From NCBI GenBank assembly GCA_001510575.1, contig LNGK01000005.1, forward strand, positions 1,929,234 to 1,993,233: a stretch of DNA of 64,000 nucleotides, written 5' to 3'. The notes under the pieces are model-generated. The model was given only the letters and a program-made list of their open reading frames with translations, was not told where the DNA came from and searched no databases. Shown here piece by piece: positions 11,928-22,259 of this stretch. This DNA comes from Knoxdaviesia capensis (Eukaryota; Ascomycota; Sordariomycetes; Microascales; Gondwanamycetaceae). Every line of letters begins with the position of its first letter. The first letter of the stretch is position 1. The translations under genes were made by a program, and so were the position numbers.

Positions 11928-12816
11928 TGCGCTTTTGTTGTTCGTTTACGGGTGTTTATAGGTTTAGTGATTTGGGCCGGGGAGGAGGCGCGGGGGTTCT
12001 GAATGAGAGGCGAACTTGTGGTGCTCTGGGGAGGTGCTCGGATCGGATCGGATCGGTGGGACACGGGAAGAACGTCTATCCGGTACTTCTGGGTGTGTTA
12101 GTGATGTTTGTTTGAACTATCCTCGGGATGGGATAGGCGTAGTTGGCTGAATGAAGAGGAGATTATGGAGGATGCACGAAAAAAAGGCAGAGAGAAAGTT
12201 GGAAGTTCGGATCTGTCCGAGTGGTAGTTGTTGGAACAAGGGGTGTCCGAGGTTGTAGCAGAAAAAAAGGGTTAATGAGGAAAAATCCGCGCGTGTACTG
12301 AGAAATGTTTGGCGGCTTAATTGAATTTATACAGAAACTGCGACAGTGAGACACAGCAAACAACAAAGCTCAATTGTGCAGATGGCTTTACTGAGCAAGG
12401 CGCAAGAACAACTCAAGTGGTGATTGGGAAAAAAGAGAAGACGATGATGATATTCATTCCCACTTTTTAATTCATGATGATGATGTCGGAATTTCTTACT
12501 GGTTCTATAACTGGACCGTGTGGCAGGTCTTGTGTAGCTCTGGCTCTGGTCGGGTGCCCGTCGCTATCCAGCTTTAGCGTCACACTACGAAAATAGGTGG
12601 CACCTGATTGTCGTCTCCGATTTTTTACCTCCAACTTTGGGCGCTCACGTGATTCCCCGTGATCTAGACCAGACGCCGGACTCCCTGGATAACGGCCCTG
12701 CACCGATTGTACCCGAAGATCAATCCAAGTCATTCTTATTCGGTAGTGAGTTTTGAAGTCACTTTAAGTTTTGTTATGGGGGGAAAGAACTCGGTGTGTC
12801 GATCGCGTCTACCCGC
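11928..12816. other. Intergenic: upstream of small mitochondrial gene, downstream of kelch gene
   Basis: No coding region seen. A short tandem of GGATC units occurs at about 12037-12056. The remainder is the presumed promoter of the 110-aa protein gene and the 3' flank of the kelch gene. Confidence 0.6.
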
Positions 12817-15382
12817 TTACCGCCGACGCGGCCCGCCCTCACTTCCTCTCTCAGCCAATGACACCACCTCCGTAATGCCCGCAGCCTCCTGTTCCTCCTC
12901 CAGGGCTTCAATTTCTTCGCGGCAATCCCACCACTTAGCTTCGCTAAGCTCGAACGCCTTCGTTTTGAGCTCCTTGACCGAGAGAGTCTCGGGATGCACG
13001 CCCTGCATCTGCAGAGCAAGCAGGAGGTGCTCCTGCCACTCGGTGCTGGTGCGGCTGAAGAAATCGCGCCGGGTCTCAAACGGCTGTGTGTTGTCGACAG
13101 TTAGATTCTACTTTTTTGTGAGGTAGAGTGAGGATATATCAGAGACGAAGGGAAATCCACTTACTCTGGGATGAGGAAGGCCATCATCGACCGTGCTAGC
13201 TTCCGTTTCGTCATCCCCGCCACCGACAACGGACCCGGAGGCCGTCGACTCAGTCGTCGTTGTCGATTCCTCGTCGGCTTGCTTCTTCTTACGCTTGCTG
13301 GGAGTAAACTTATGTGCCGGCTCCGCGTCAGATATAGAGACATCGGCGTAGTCGTCCATTTCTTCATCTTCGTCATCCTCGTCATCTTCCTCATCATCGT
13401 CGTCCTCGTCGTCTTCCTCTTCGGAATCCTGAAGGTTGGATGAGTGGGGATGTTAGCAAATGTCTCAGACAACTCCCACTAGTCGGCATTCTTCCACTTA
13501 CCACCCAATCTTCACCCTCGCGACGGAAGATCTGTTTACAGCCATCCATCTTGACCAGGTCAATCGCATACAAGTCGTCCAGAGTAAACTCGCGGTCACC
13601 TTTCTCGAATGTCCCGCCGTATATGTAGAGGACATCGTCCTGCACGGCAAGCTGCGCGTTGAACCGCTGCTGGGGCATCTCCATCAACACAGGCATGTCC
13701 TTCAGAGCTCGCTTTGCCGCATCACTACCGTCATCGCGTTGCTCAGTTTTGTCCCCTCCGCCCGTGGGCTTGGCCAGGTCCATCTTCTCGGCGTCCTCGA
13801 TAGAAACGCCCGTTTCAAGAGCAGCGAGGTTGCGCAATAGCTCTTCTTCGTTTGCCTGTGCACGTCCACGTCTCCCTCCAACGCGAGCTTCCGGCGCACC
13901 TCCACCACTTCCAGCCTTCTTTCCCCCAGCAGCACGGGGCTTGCGCAGGTTCTGCGGGAAGAAGCGGTTCCGCTCAATGTTCCAGGCAAACAGGCTGTTA
14001 AAGAACTCGCTGTCAATACCCTCCTCGCTTAGCTCAACATCGTGTACACCACCGAACATGATTCCACGGCCCTGATGCCACGTCATGGTTGCGCCTGCAC
14101 GTGATGGCGTAGGGATATTTGCCGGCTTCTTCCGGCGCTCCCATCGCACCACGGGAGGGGCCGATGACGGGCTGCCCTCGGGAGCTGGTGACATGCGCAA
14201 AAAGAAGCAGTCCTCGTGAATCATGGGCTTGAGGATATTGCGCTGGCCCTGCGATGCACCCTTAGCCTGTTTGTTGGCGGCCACCGTCGTCTTCACACGT
14301 GAGTAGCCACCGTACAGCACAGCACCCTGCTCATGAGGCAAAAGCGTGAAAGATGATCGGGGGTCGGGTTTGAACTGGGCAGGCGGCAGCACGGGAGAGT
14401 GCCACACAAAATTCTGGGTGTCGTAGATCCACAGGTCGGCTAGGTACTTTGTCTGGTTTGACGTGTCCTGGAACCCGCCGAACAGGATGATGTACTGCTT
14501 CCAGTAGGTCATGCGGTGGCCGCTGCGGGCGGGAGGAGTCTTGCCCTTGGACTCGACCCGCGTCCACTCGCGCGTTGCAGGCTCCAATCGCCAAAAGTCG
14601 GAGTAGTGGTGGAACGTGCCCTGTTTCGGCGACGAGAACTCTCCACCGAACAGATACACGTGATTAGGGTTCGTGGCCCGGCACCAGGCATGACCGGAGC
14701 GGGGCAGCGGCGCGTTCGGGGATTTAACGCAACGCCACTCGTCGCGGTCGATGTTGTAGATGTGCAAGTCATTGAAAAAGTTTGCAATGGCGCCGTTGAA
14801 GTACTCGCCGCCGAACAGCAACAGCGTGTTGCGCTGGTTCGGTGAGGCCAGGAATGTTGACGCCGACCGCGGTTTCGGCGGCTCGCTCACCACCGTTTCG
14901 GTAATCTTGAGGAACTGTTCCTGCTGGCGCCGGAATTCCTCTAGCACCTGGTCCAGATCAACATCTTCGGCGTCGCTGTCGTCTTTGGCCGCTTTGGTCT
15001 TGGCCTTCTTGTCAGCCTTTGCGGCTTGTTTCGACTTCTTTTCTGCCTATAAAAGACCAAATGTAAAGTTTCTTGTTCACAAATCAATGAGCTGCGCGTT
15101 TGCAGACTCACGAGATGGAAAATGAACAGTTTCGTTAGCCTAGTATTCTTGGTTCGTTGTATGCTTTTTCTTTCTCCTCCGCCCTTCTAAGCGAGACAGA
15201 AATCCTGTAGTTCAAAACGCTCATAGCCTCACCGTGAAGGTGAAGACATCTTTCGCATGTATTTCCCGAGTGGGAATGTCAATAGGAAGGGAAAGATAAG
15301 AGATCGCAGGGGATTTTCTACGCACAAGTTTCGCTTTCTTCGCCTCGACTTTCCCGCCAGCCTTCTTCTTGTCCTTGACCAT
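12817..15382 (-). CDS. Kelch-repeat protein, Kel3/KLHDC4 family with C-terminal DUF4110
   Basis: Four exons, complement(12817..13083, 13165..13428, 13502..15046, 15326..15382), give 710 aa. A Lys/Ala-rich N terminus (MVKDKKKAGGKVEAKKAKL) is followed by a kelch propeller. Its blades are visible as LLLFGGEYFNG, VYLFGGEFSSPKQG, IILFGGFQDTSNQT, AVLYGGYSRVK, GIMFGGVHDVE and LYIYGGTFEKGDREF. Next comes a long acidic Asp/Glu stretch, and the last about 75 residues match DUF4110 (PFETRRDFFSRTS...KWWDCREEI). This order is that of fungal Kel3-like proteins and human KLHDC4, whose function is poorly known. The first intron (279 bp, donor GTGCGT) is the least certain boundary; a micro-exon within it cannot be excluded. 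Downstream introns are 81 and 73 bp. Confidence 0.9.
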
Positions 15383-17575
15383 ATTTGGGAGCAACCGCCG
15401 TGAGGGAAGGGGCAGAGATCTTTTGCCCAAATTTAACAAAGGAAAATGATGTGCCCAAAGAGTGTAAAGTTATGATATAGAACCTGCGCGGGAAGTCTTC
15501 AGTCTTGTAATGTGATAGACTTGTGTGTGTATGCTTTGCAGGTATTGCTGTTTGACGAAGACGGAAGCTTTTTTTTCCTTGTTTGGAGGGGTTGTCTTTA
15601 GTGGGGGATTGCCAATCGATAACCCTTGACCCCACTGAGTTCCCTTAGGGTTGTAATAGGGTTGTAATAGGAACGTTCACGTTGCAAGCAAGCTACGTGT
15701 AAATCGAAAAGATTAATTGCTCACCTTAGAAACATTATATCGCTCCATGGCTCTTATGCATGAACACCTCGCTTTCCCTCGAGTCAGGACAAGTTGAACA
15801 TCTTGATATCAAACCCGCCCCCCCCGAAACTCAGGAACAAGCCGGAGACCCGACTGTTAAGCCACAAATAGCCAGCCATATAGCATCAACTAACTTAGGT
15901 GGTTTCCCCGGGAGGGGGATTTTGTGATTTGAGTTTATTCAACGCGGCGGCGGCACATATGTACACGCCGTCATGAAATCAATGCCTGCCAAGTTAGTCC
16001 ACTTATTTTCAATAGTCCACTCCCTTAGTCTACGGAATTATTTCCTATCCATAGCAAATGCCAAGTAGTGTAGTCCGGGTGGTTCAGTACGTACACTCGC
16101 TATGTAGCTTTGACTTGTGAGACGGCAGTTTGCGTGAACCCCGAGGCACCGCGAGATGAAGCCAGCCATTGAAGGACTCGTAAGTAACCGACCGAAAGAA
16201 CATTGGCGCCCGGTGAGAATTGTCCAACCCTCGGGATTGCCACTTCTACTGGTCCTTCACGTCAATCCTATATTTCCCCGGGTTATCGTAAACCCCGAAT
16301 GAATAAGCCCGCATCCTTTTTTCGAGTACACATGTTGTTATCTCCATCTAGCTAGTGCTGTCACGTCACTGCACGTCCCAATTTTCTTCGATATACTGGA
16401 GGGATCGTCGTCTGCAAATCTCATCTGTCTTGGTCTTCTTAGCCCCACAAAAAAAAACAAAAGCTCGCCGAAATGTGGTAGGGGACTTGATTTATCGTCG
16501 TATCTCACTCTCTCACGACCGGTGAATAGCTTTCACGAACTTCGCTCCACTCTATAATACGCTATCGCAGTCTCTCCCCCCTCTTCATTAACCACCCCTC
16601 TTCGTCAAAAATCAGCCACGCCTTGTCTACTCTCCACCCCGGGGCTTCGGGGGATTCCATGTCACACCCGGGTGCGGTGAACAAGAGCAGAGAGCCAGAC
16701 CTCCCCGAAGCGAAAAGATCTGTCATCAACCGTCATTATATCGCACTTTCTAGGTTCTGGGACCCTAAATTTAGAGGACGAGATGCACATCAGTGACTGA
16801 TACTCCTCACTGGGGATACATACGACCGCCGGGACATGGCATCAGAAATAAATAAATAAAATGAAGCATGAAACTTAAATACAACAAATTCGTTGTAATC
16901 CTGTCAAGCTATGCACGCCAAAATACCAAACATGATGAAAGCGAGAACAAAGATAATCAATTGAACTTCCGGTAACGCCCCAACTTGCTGGTGGTGTTTC
17001 CCAGGTTTCTTTGTACCGTTATGTACACGGCCCCCAATTAACTAGCGCCCCTACATCGTTGCGTGCACCACACAATCCGTCCGTGGCATCTACACGCCCG
17101 CTGGTTCCGGCCGGGCAGACAAAAAAAACCGAGAATGTCTGCCTATGCATGGCAGCCCAAGATGTCGAAGTCCGCCGCGTAGCAGAATCGGGAGAATGAT
17201 GTCGGTCGGGTGGTGGCAAAAAAAAACTTATCAACTGAATGAGGGGGAGCTTAAGTCCAAGCTTGCTCAGAGGCGAGTGGCGTGTTCAAAGAAATGGAAG
17301 AAAAGAAAAAAAAGGTGATTGATAGGAGAAGGCTGCACCGACCACCTATGCGGAGATAATACTGGAACTGCTGCGTCCCGGAACTGCCTCCGATAGACGT
17401 AACAGGCGACAGCGGCGTGGTCTATGGCCTGGCGGCCGGTGCTGAACGAGACAACTCGCGCGCCCGCAAGAGACGTGGAAACTCGCCCGGAAACCAAGCT
17501 CACGTGGCGGGGCCAATCGCCGTGTTGAAACAACACGGCGTCACATCTCCAACCCCCTGACGAATCCTCCAACCA
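15383..17575. other. Intergenic, about 2.2 kb, no gene seen
   Basis: Lies between the kelch gene start and the RRN3 stop codon. It has a C run near 15814-15823 and a short direct repeat (AGGGTTGTAAT twice, about 15649-15671). Open frames are short and lack domains. No RNA gene is recognised. Confidence 0.6.
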
Positions 17576-19792
17576 TCATTCCGTGTCATAAGCATCCGTC
17601 TCCGTGTCCTCGTCCTCCGGTGCATCCATGTCATCGTCTTCACCGTCCTCCTCTTCACTGGATCCGTCGCTATCATCGGCGTTAATTCCCGGAATAGGTT
17701 CCCACGCCAGGTAGTCCCCCTCAAGCCACCGCTTGCTTGTGGGTAGTTGGTACGGATCGAACGGGAAGTATGGGTCAAGTTGGAGTTTGGTGTCGTCCCA
17801 AGCATTGCTTGGGGCACCTCCAGATCCAGCCTGACCAGAGCCCGCGTTGCTCGATGGTCCCATGGCAGCGAGGACATGTCCTGTTGTATCACGAAGCGAT
17901 CCGGTACTGCCTCCGGTTGCTGACGAGCTGAGGTATCCGCCCTGTATGAATTGGCCAAGCCGAATTCGTTTGTTGGTTTCCAAAAGCGGGTACACATACA
18001 CCAGATTAAGTTTATGTGCAAGCTTGGCAAACTCTTTCACGATCCCCTGGGCGCACACCTTGAGTGGGTTGAGCCGTGAATAAACGTTGTTCTGGATTGC
18101 GGCACGAGTGTTGCGGCCCCAATCCAGTGGCTGGCCCACGTATGAAGCCGGATCCTCCGGGTCCACAAAATCTGGCGCCGATACTACCAGATCTCTCCAG
18201 CGGAAGCAGTACACATAAAGCGCCGCTTGGCACACGGCATAGTATGAGTAGTACCGCCGCAAATCCGGGGCCCGGCATCCAGGCTCGTATGACCGTCGCA
18301 GTCGCTCCATGTGGCCGAGGAGCCGGTGGAACGCGTCCCGAACAATTTCAGCGGGAAGCCGAGCGGCCCGTGCCAGAAAACTGGCGAGGTAGCAAACAGC
18401 ATAGTCGCGCACAGCCGACGCACTGTTCGATCGAAAAGCAATTGTCTCGAGACTATCAACAAACTCCTCCATCAAAGGCTCGGATTGCTGAACGAAATGG
18501 AACAGAAGAAACTGAGTGTGCCGCGATTTGCGAGTTTGAAGGATGATGTTGGAGAAGCCCCCCATAAGTATTTTAATATGGGAGGTCGCCATATCCGAAT
18601 TCGGATTGGAAAGGGGCTCCGAGAAGTATCGGAACATGGCACCCATTGTCGCATCCAACTTCTCAACCTGGTCCTTGACAGCTTTTGCGTCATAGGTATC
18701 ATCATCAGACATGGCCTCGCTATCAGAATCGTCGTCACTATCATCTTCTTCATCAGAGGAGTCGTCTTCGTCATCAAGAGCACCAGCACTGCGCGAATGG
18801 AGATTTGAATCTCCGCCCGCCGAACGGCGCTGCGCTCGGGCCTCGACGGACAATACCCGACTTTGGGCATGATGCACAGCAGCCTCCAGGCGGCCTTCTA
18901 ACTCGTCCAGGTCAAGTTGTAACTCCACATCAATATCAACCATCTTCTTGACAATAAGGTCTAGAATGAATGGCAAGAGCGCTGGAGAGTATTCCCGTAT
19001 CCGAAGCATGTTGTCGATGTAAGCCATGTACATTTTAATGCCCTCCTCGATAGGTGGGAAACGGTCGCGGAGCATAGCACGCAGCATAGCCAAAGTCGCC
19101 GGAAACATCCGCAGAAGTCGATGGAGAATTCGATGTAGTCGCCGTTGTACGGTGCGGTAACCGACGTCGTCGAAGCCATCCACCGTCCAAGCTGAGCGTC
19201 GGACAACGGTGAACTTGGACACAATCATTTCCAGAATCTCAACCAGATATGAGCCCCGGACAGCTACGAGAGCTGCCAAGAAGTCGTTGTACGCATTGAA
19301 AAAGGCGTCGTCGCGGCCCATCCAAGTGCACTTGATGATGGCGGAAACAAGAGTATCGTAGCCAGGTTTCTTCAGGATCGTTGTGCAACTCGTCAGGGCA
19401 AGAATGTATCCTCGGAGCTCGTAGGGTTTCAAGGCCGTGTCGTCTCGGGGGTTGGTGGGAGCCGTACGGTCGTTGATAAAGTAGTCGCGCAGCTGGTGGA
19501 ACGCTTCGCTGTCGCCTTGGGCATGTTGCTCCAGGGCACTCTTCACCTCCATCTTAACGTCTGCTTGGATTCGCGTACTGATGTCGTGAACTTGTGTCGT
19601 GGCATCGCTGAACAAAACTTTACGCCGCTTGATAGGGCTACCGCCTTGCTCCGTAGATTCGATATGATCCACCTGTTCGACTTTCCGCCGGTGGGCGAGA
19701 GACGAAGGCCGTCGAAGGATTGACTTCACCGGCGTGGCTGATCTTGGGGGTAGAACAACCCGGCGCTGTGTTGATGGAGTAAAAAGAGGCAT
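17576..19792 (-). CDS. RRN3: RNA polymerase I initiation factor Rrn3
   Basis: A single exon of 738 aa from the ATG at 19792 (MPLFTPSTQRR...). The frame stays open upstream to an ATG at 19885, which would add 31 residues. I prefer the inner start because the following TPVKSILRRPSS segment resembles fungal Rrn3 N termini. Family features include the HEAT-like body with MYMAYIDNMLRIREY, WTVDGFDDVGYRTVQRRLHR, the conserved RPLDWGRN-like QPLDWGRNTRAAIQ, and FPFDPYQLPTSKRWL near the C terminus. Two acidic clusters occur, one central (DDEDDSSDEEDDSDDDSDSE) and one at the C terminus. Rrn3/TIF-IA bridges RNA polymerase I and the core promoter factor at rDNA in the nucleolus, and its phosphorylation links growth to rRNA synthesis. 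The Ser-rich acidic insert is a plausible phosphorylation region (inference). Confidence 0.94.
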   Translation of the reverse strand: MPLFTPSTQRRVVLPPRSATPVKSILRRPSSLAHRRKVEQVDHIESTEQGGSPIKRRKVLFSDATTQVHDISTRIQADVKMEVKSALEQHAQGDSEAFHQLRDYFINDRTAPTNPRDDTALKPYELRGYILALTSCTTILKKPGYDTLVSAIIKCTWMGRDDAFFNAYNDFLAALVAVRGSYLVEILEMIVSKFTVVRRSAWTVDGFDDVGYRTVQRRLHRILHRLLRMFPATLAMLRAMLRDRFPPIEEGIKMYMAYIDNMLRIREYSPALLPFILDLIVKKMVDIDVELQLDLDELEGRLEAAVHHAQSRVLSVEARAQRRSAGGDSNLHSRSAGALDDEDDSSDEEDDSDDDSDSEAMSDDDTYDAKAVKDQVEKLDATMGAMFRYFSEPLSNPNSDMATSHIKILMGGFSNIILQTRKSRHTQFLLFHFVQQSEPLMEEFVDSLETIAFRSNSASAVRDYAVCYLASFLARAARLPAEIVRDAFHRLLGHMERLRRSYEPGCRAPDLRRYYSYYAVCQAALYVYCFRWRDLVVSAPDFVDPEDPASYVGQPLDWGRNTRAAIQNNVYSRLNPLKVCAQGIVKEFAKLAHKLNLVYVYPLLETNKRIRLGQFIQGGYLSSSATGGSTGSLRDTTGHVLAAMGPSSNAGSGQAGSGGAPSNAWDDTKLQLDPYFPFDPYQLPTSKRWLEGDYLAWEPIPGINADDSDGSSEEEDGEDDDMDAPEDEDTETDAYDTE

Positions 19793-20862
19793 GCCCAATC
19801 TGACAGTCTTTGGTAGGCTAAGGATATTCTTGAAACTGAGGACTCGAAAGGAACGTGGTTGAGTTACAGTATTGAGGGTATGCAATCACGGAAGAGCTAA
19901 CATCATAGCCGCAAGCACTTTCAAGGAGTCAGGCTGGAATGAAATAGAAACGAACAGGAAATTAGTTGCAATACCGATAATCAAGGGTTTAAGAAACAAA
20001 CAACGACATACAAAAAGTTAAAGGGCCCTGATATTTGCTCTAAATGGCCGATAGTTCGTTTTTTTGTAGAAAAAAAACTATTTTATTATGATGGATAGTG
20101 ATTCAAAATGAAAACCTAGGCCTTTTTTCTGAACTTTTTTTTTTTCCAGCCTAGTTTCACCTCCACTCCACACATCACTTCTTATCATAGATAACAGATA
20201 AACAGCTAACTTATCTAATTAGTTACCCTTAATCACCCCACTTCACTAACATGGCACTCGAGCTACTATAATATAAGTATATATAAAATTTGATACATAA
20301 CATAGAGAAACAACCATATATCAGGCCTATTCATCTAAAAGAATATTTTAAGGGTTTAGGAACCTCTAGTACATATATAGATATATATAGGTTAGAAGTC
20401 AAATAGTAAGATAAGTTCAATAACAACAGCTTTCATACGAAAACTTTAGCAAGGTCTTCATAGCCTATCAGAAATGCATTATCCGCCAGTCACCAAAGAT
20501 AGTATATCACATCTTGACCTGTCTAAGTCGAATTATTAGATACCTAGCTTTTAATAAGAAATAGGGTTTAATAAATTATCTACTTAAGAAGTATCTTAGT
20601 AGATCTCAAGGTCCGATGGCTATAATTCTAGAATGGCCCGAGCCAGTCCACCTAGTTGATATAGATCAAGGAGAAAGGAAAAAAGAACAAAAGGAATCAT
20701 CGAGCAAATACAAGACTAATTAACAGGCACCAGAGCAAAACGTCTGCTAAATATGAAGTCGATAGAAACAAATGCATACTAATTAGGAATAGAGGAAACA
20801 GGGAGAAACGCAAAAGGCCATGGATATCCTGTTCGGCTTTATTGGAGGGTCGGAGTTAAAGA
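19793..20862. other. AT-rich intergenic segment between RRN3 and hapC
   Basis: From about 20040 to 20800 the sequence is clearly richer in A/T than the flanks (for example the TATATAAG and ATATATAG stretches near 20275-20390). It carries many short TA-rich runs and no open frame of note. It could be a decayed, possibly RIP-mutated repeat or simply an AT-rich spacer. No transposase, LTR or terminal repeat is recognisable. Confidence 0.6.
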
Positions 20863-22259
20863 CTAGTAGCCATCAGGGCCAGCAGTGCCGTTGTGTCCAG
20901 GTTGGCCAGGATAGGAGTAAGTTGTCTCCCCTCCATCAACACCGGCTCCATCAGTAGGGTATCCTGAAACACTCCCCGCGGTGTTCGATCCAGACGGTCC
21001 GGAGTAACCTTGCGAACCCGGCCGCGGCTGGTTTTCGGCGCGAGTCGATTGCGACTAATAGAAAGGGTCAGTACTTTCGTACAAAGACAAATAAAATTCA
21101 ACCCACACGGCATGGTTACTCACTTCTCTGTATTTGGACAGGTAAATCTTAAGGGCCTCTGAATAGTTCTCGAATCCCAGGGAAGTCATCGCAAAAAGGA
21201 TGTCCTCGCCATTCACAGTCTTTCTCTTTTCCTGGTGGCATTTTTCGGAGGCTATTATGGCGTACAACAGTGTAAGTGTAAGTTGACTGCTATTCTCATA
21301 TTGGACCGAGAGACAGGAAAGAAGACAGGGTGACCAGGCTTCACGTACCTTCGCTAGTAATGAACGAGATGAACTCGCTCACGCATTCCTGCATGCACTC
21401 CTTTGCTTCTTTAGCAATTTTGGCGTTATCCGGAAGTGCATTCTTCATAATCCGGGCGACTGGAGCAAAGTTTTTCAAGTTAGCTTCGGGATCACAGTAT
21501 GTCCGGCTCCGGGTTGAGGCCTGGTTGGGTTGAGCCAACACTCTCGGATCCGAGTTCAGATAACCACTCGATAAGTCCATTGGAAGAAAGTGAGAGAAAG
21601 TTCCTCAGCTTGAAGCTTATAGCCACTGAGGAAGGTGGGGTTTCTGTCCGGAAAACAGCACGCTACCCTCAACACAGATGATTGAAACTATGACTGTCTT
21701 AGGTATCATGTTAGAACTCAGAGCACTTGCTCTTGCGGCAGGAAATGTGTTTAAGAGTTCCACATGTGATCAGCAGGCCAAGGTAGTACACTGCCAGGTC
21801 GACAATCCAGGTTGACCAATCTCACAGCATTTTTGTACCGCTAGTGGCAGTTGCTCCCTTCTAGCAAAGTATCCAGGAGTGCTCCGGGTGGCGTTCCGGG
21901 AGCACAAGGCGGGCTGTGAGCACTGGAAATTTCCAGGCGGGTCGTGGCATAAAGGAGGACAGGGGTACTTGTGGGAGCAAATTGGCGTGAAAACCTCAGA
22001 AGAAAAATATCTGTAATGGGTGGATATTTTGAAGGGAGACGTTGGCCAAAGGTTTTTGACCCTCGGCCGTGGGAGGGATAGAGGAATAGTGAAGCATACC
22101 ATTGGCGATTGGGAGCCATCTGTCCTGCTCCTTCACCTCAAATTCATAGCCAAGGCCACTGCTGGGATCCTGAGGGTCATTCATTTGGTCGTCTGCGTCG
22201 GGGGATTGCTGCGCAGCATGGTCAGCATCTTTGACTCCGGACTGGGGAGAGTCAGACAT
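20863..22259 (-). CDS. hapC: CCAAT-binding factor subunit HapC (HAP3/NF-YB)
   Basis: Four exons, complement(20863..21054, 21124..21251, 21349..21459, 22100..22259), give 196 aa. The histone-fold core occupies about 45-133: EQDRWLPIANVARIMKNALP, ECVSEFISFITSEASEKC, KRKTVNGEDILFAMTSLGFE, YSEALKIYLSKYRE. This is close to invariant in NF-YB/Hap3. The acidic N terminus and Gly/Ser/Pro-rich C tail are variable. HapC pairs with HapE (NF-YC) and HapB (NF-YA) to bind CCAAT in promoters and, with HapX, controls iron and redox genes; it acts in the nucleus. The first intron is 640 bp, very long for this window, and the other two are 97 and 69 bp. Inside it, an in-frame ATG at 21580 reads directly into exon 2, allowing an alternative N terminus. 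Confidence 0.94.

Noticed and set aside
12037..12056. GGATC tandem as a functional repeat
   Set aside because: Only about three to four units; a plain short tandem repeat is the simpler reading.
15649..15671. AGGGTTGTAAT direct repeat as a regulatory array
   Set aside because: Only two copies, far from start codons, and no known element matches.
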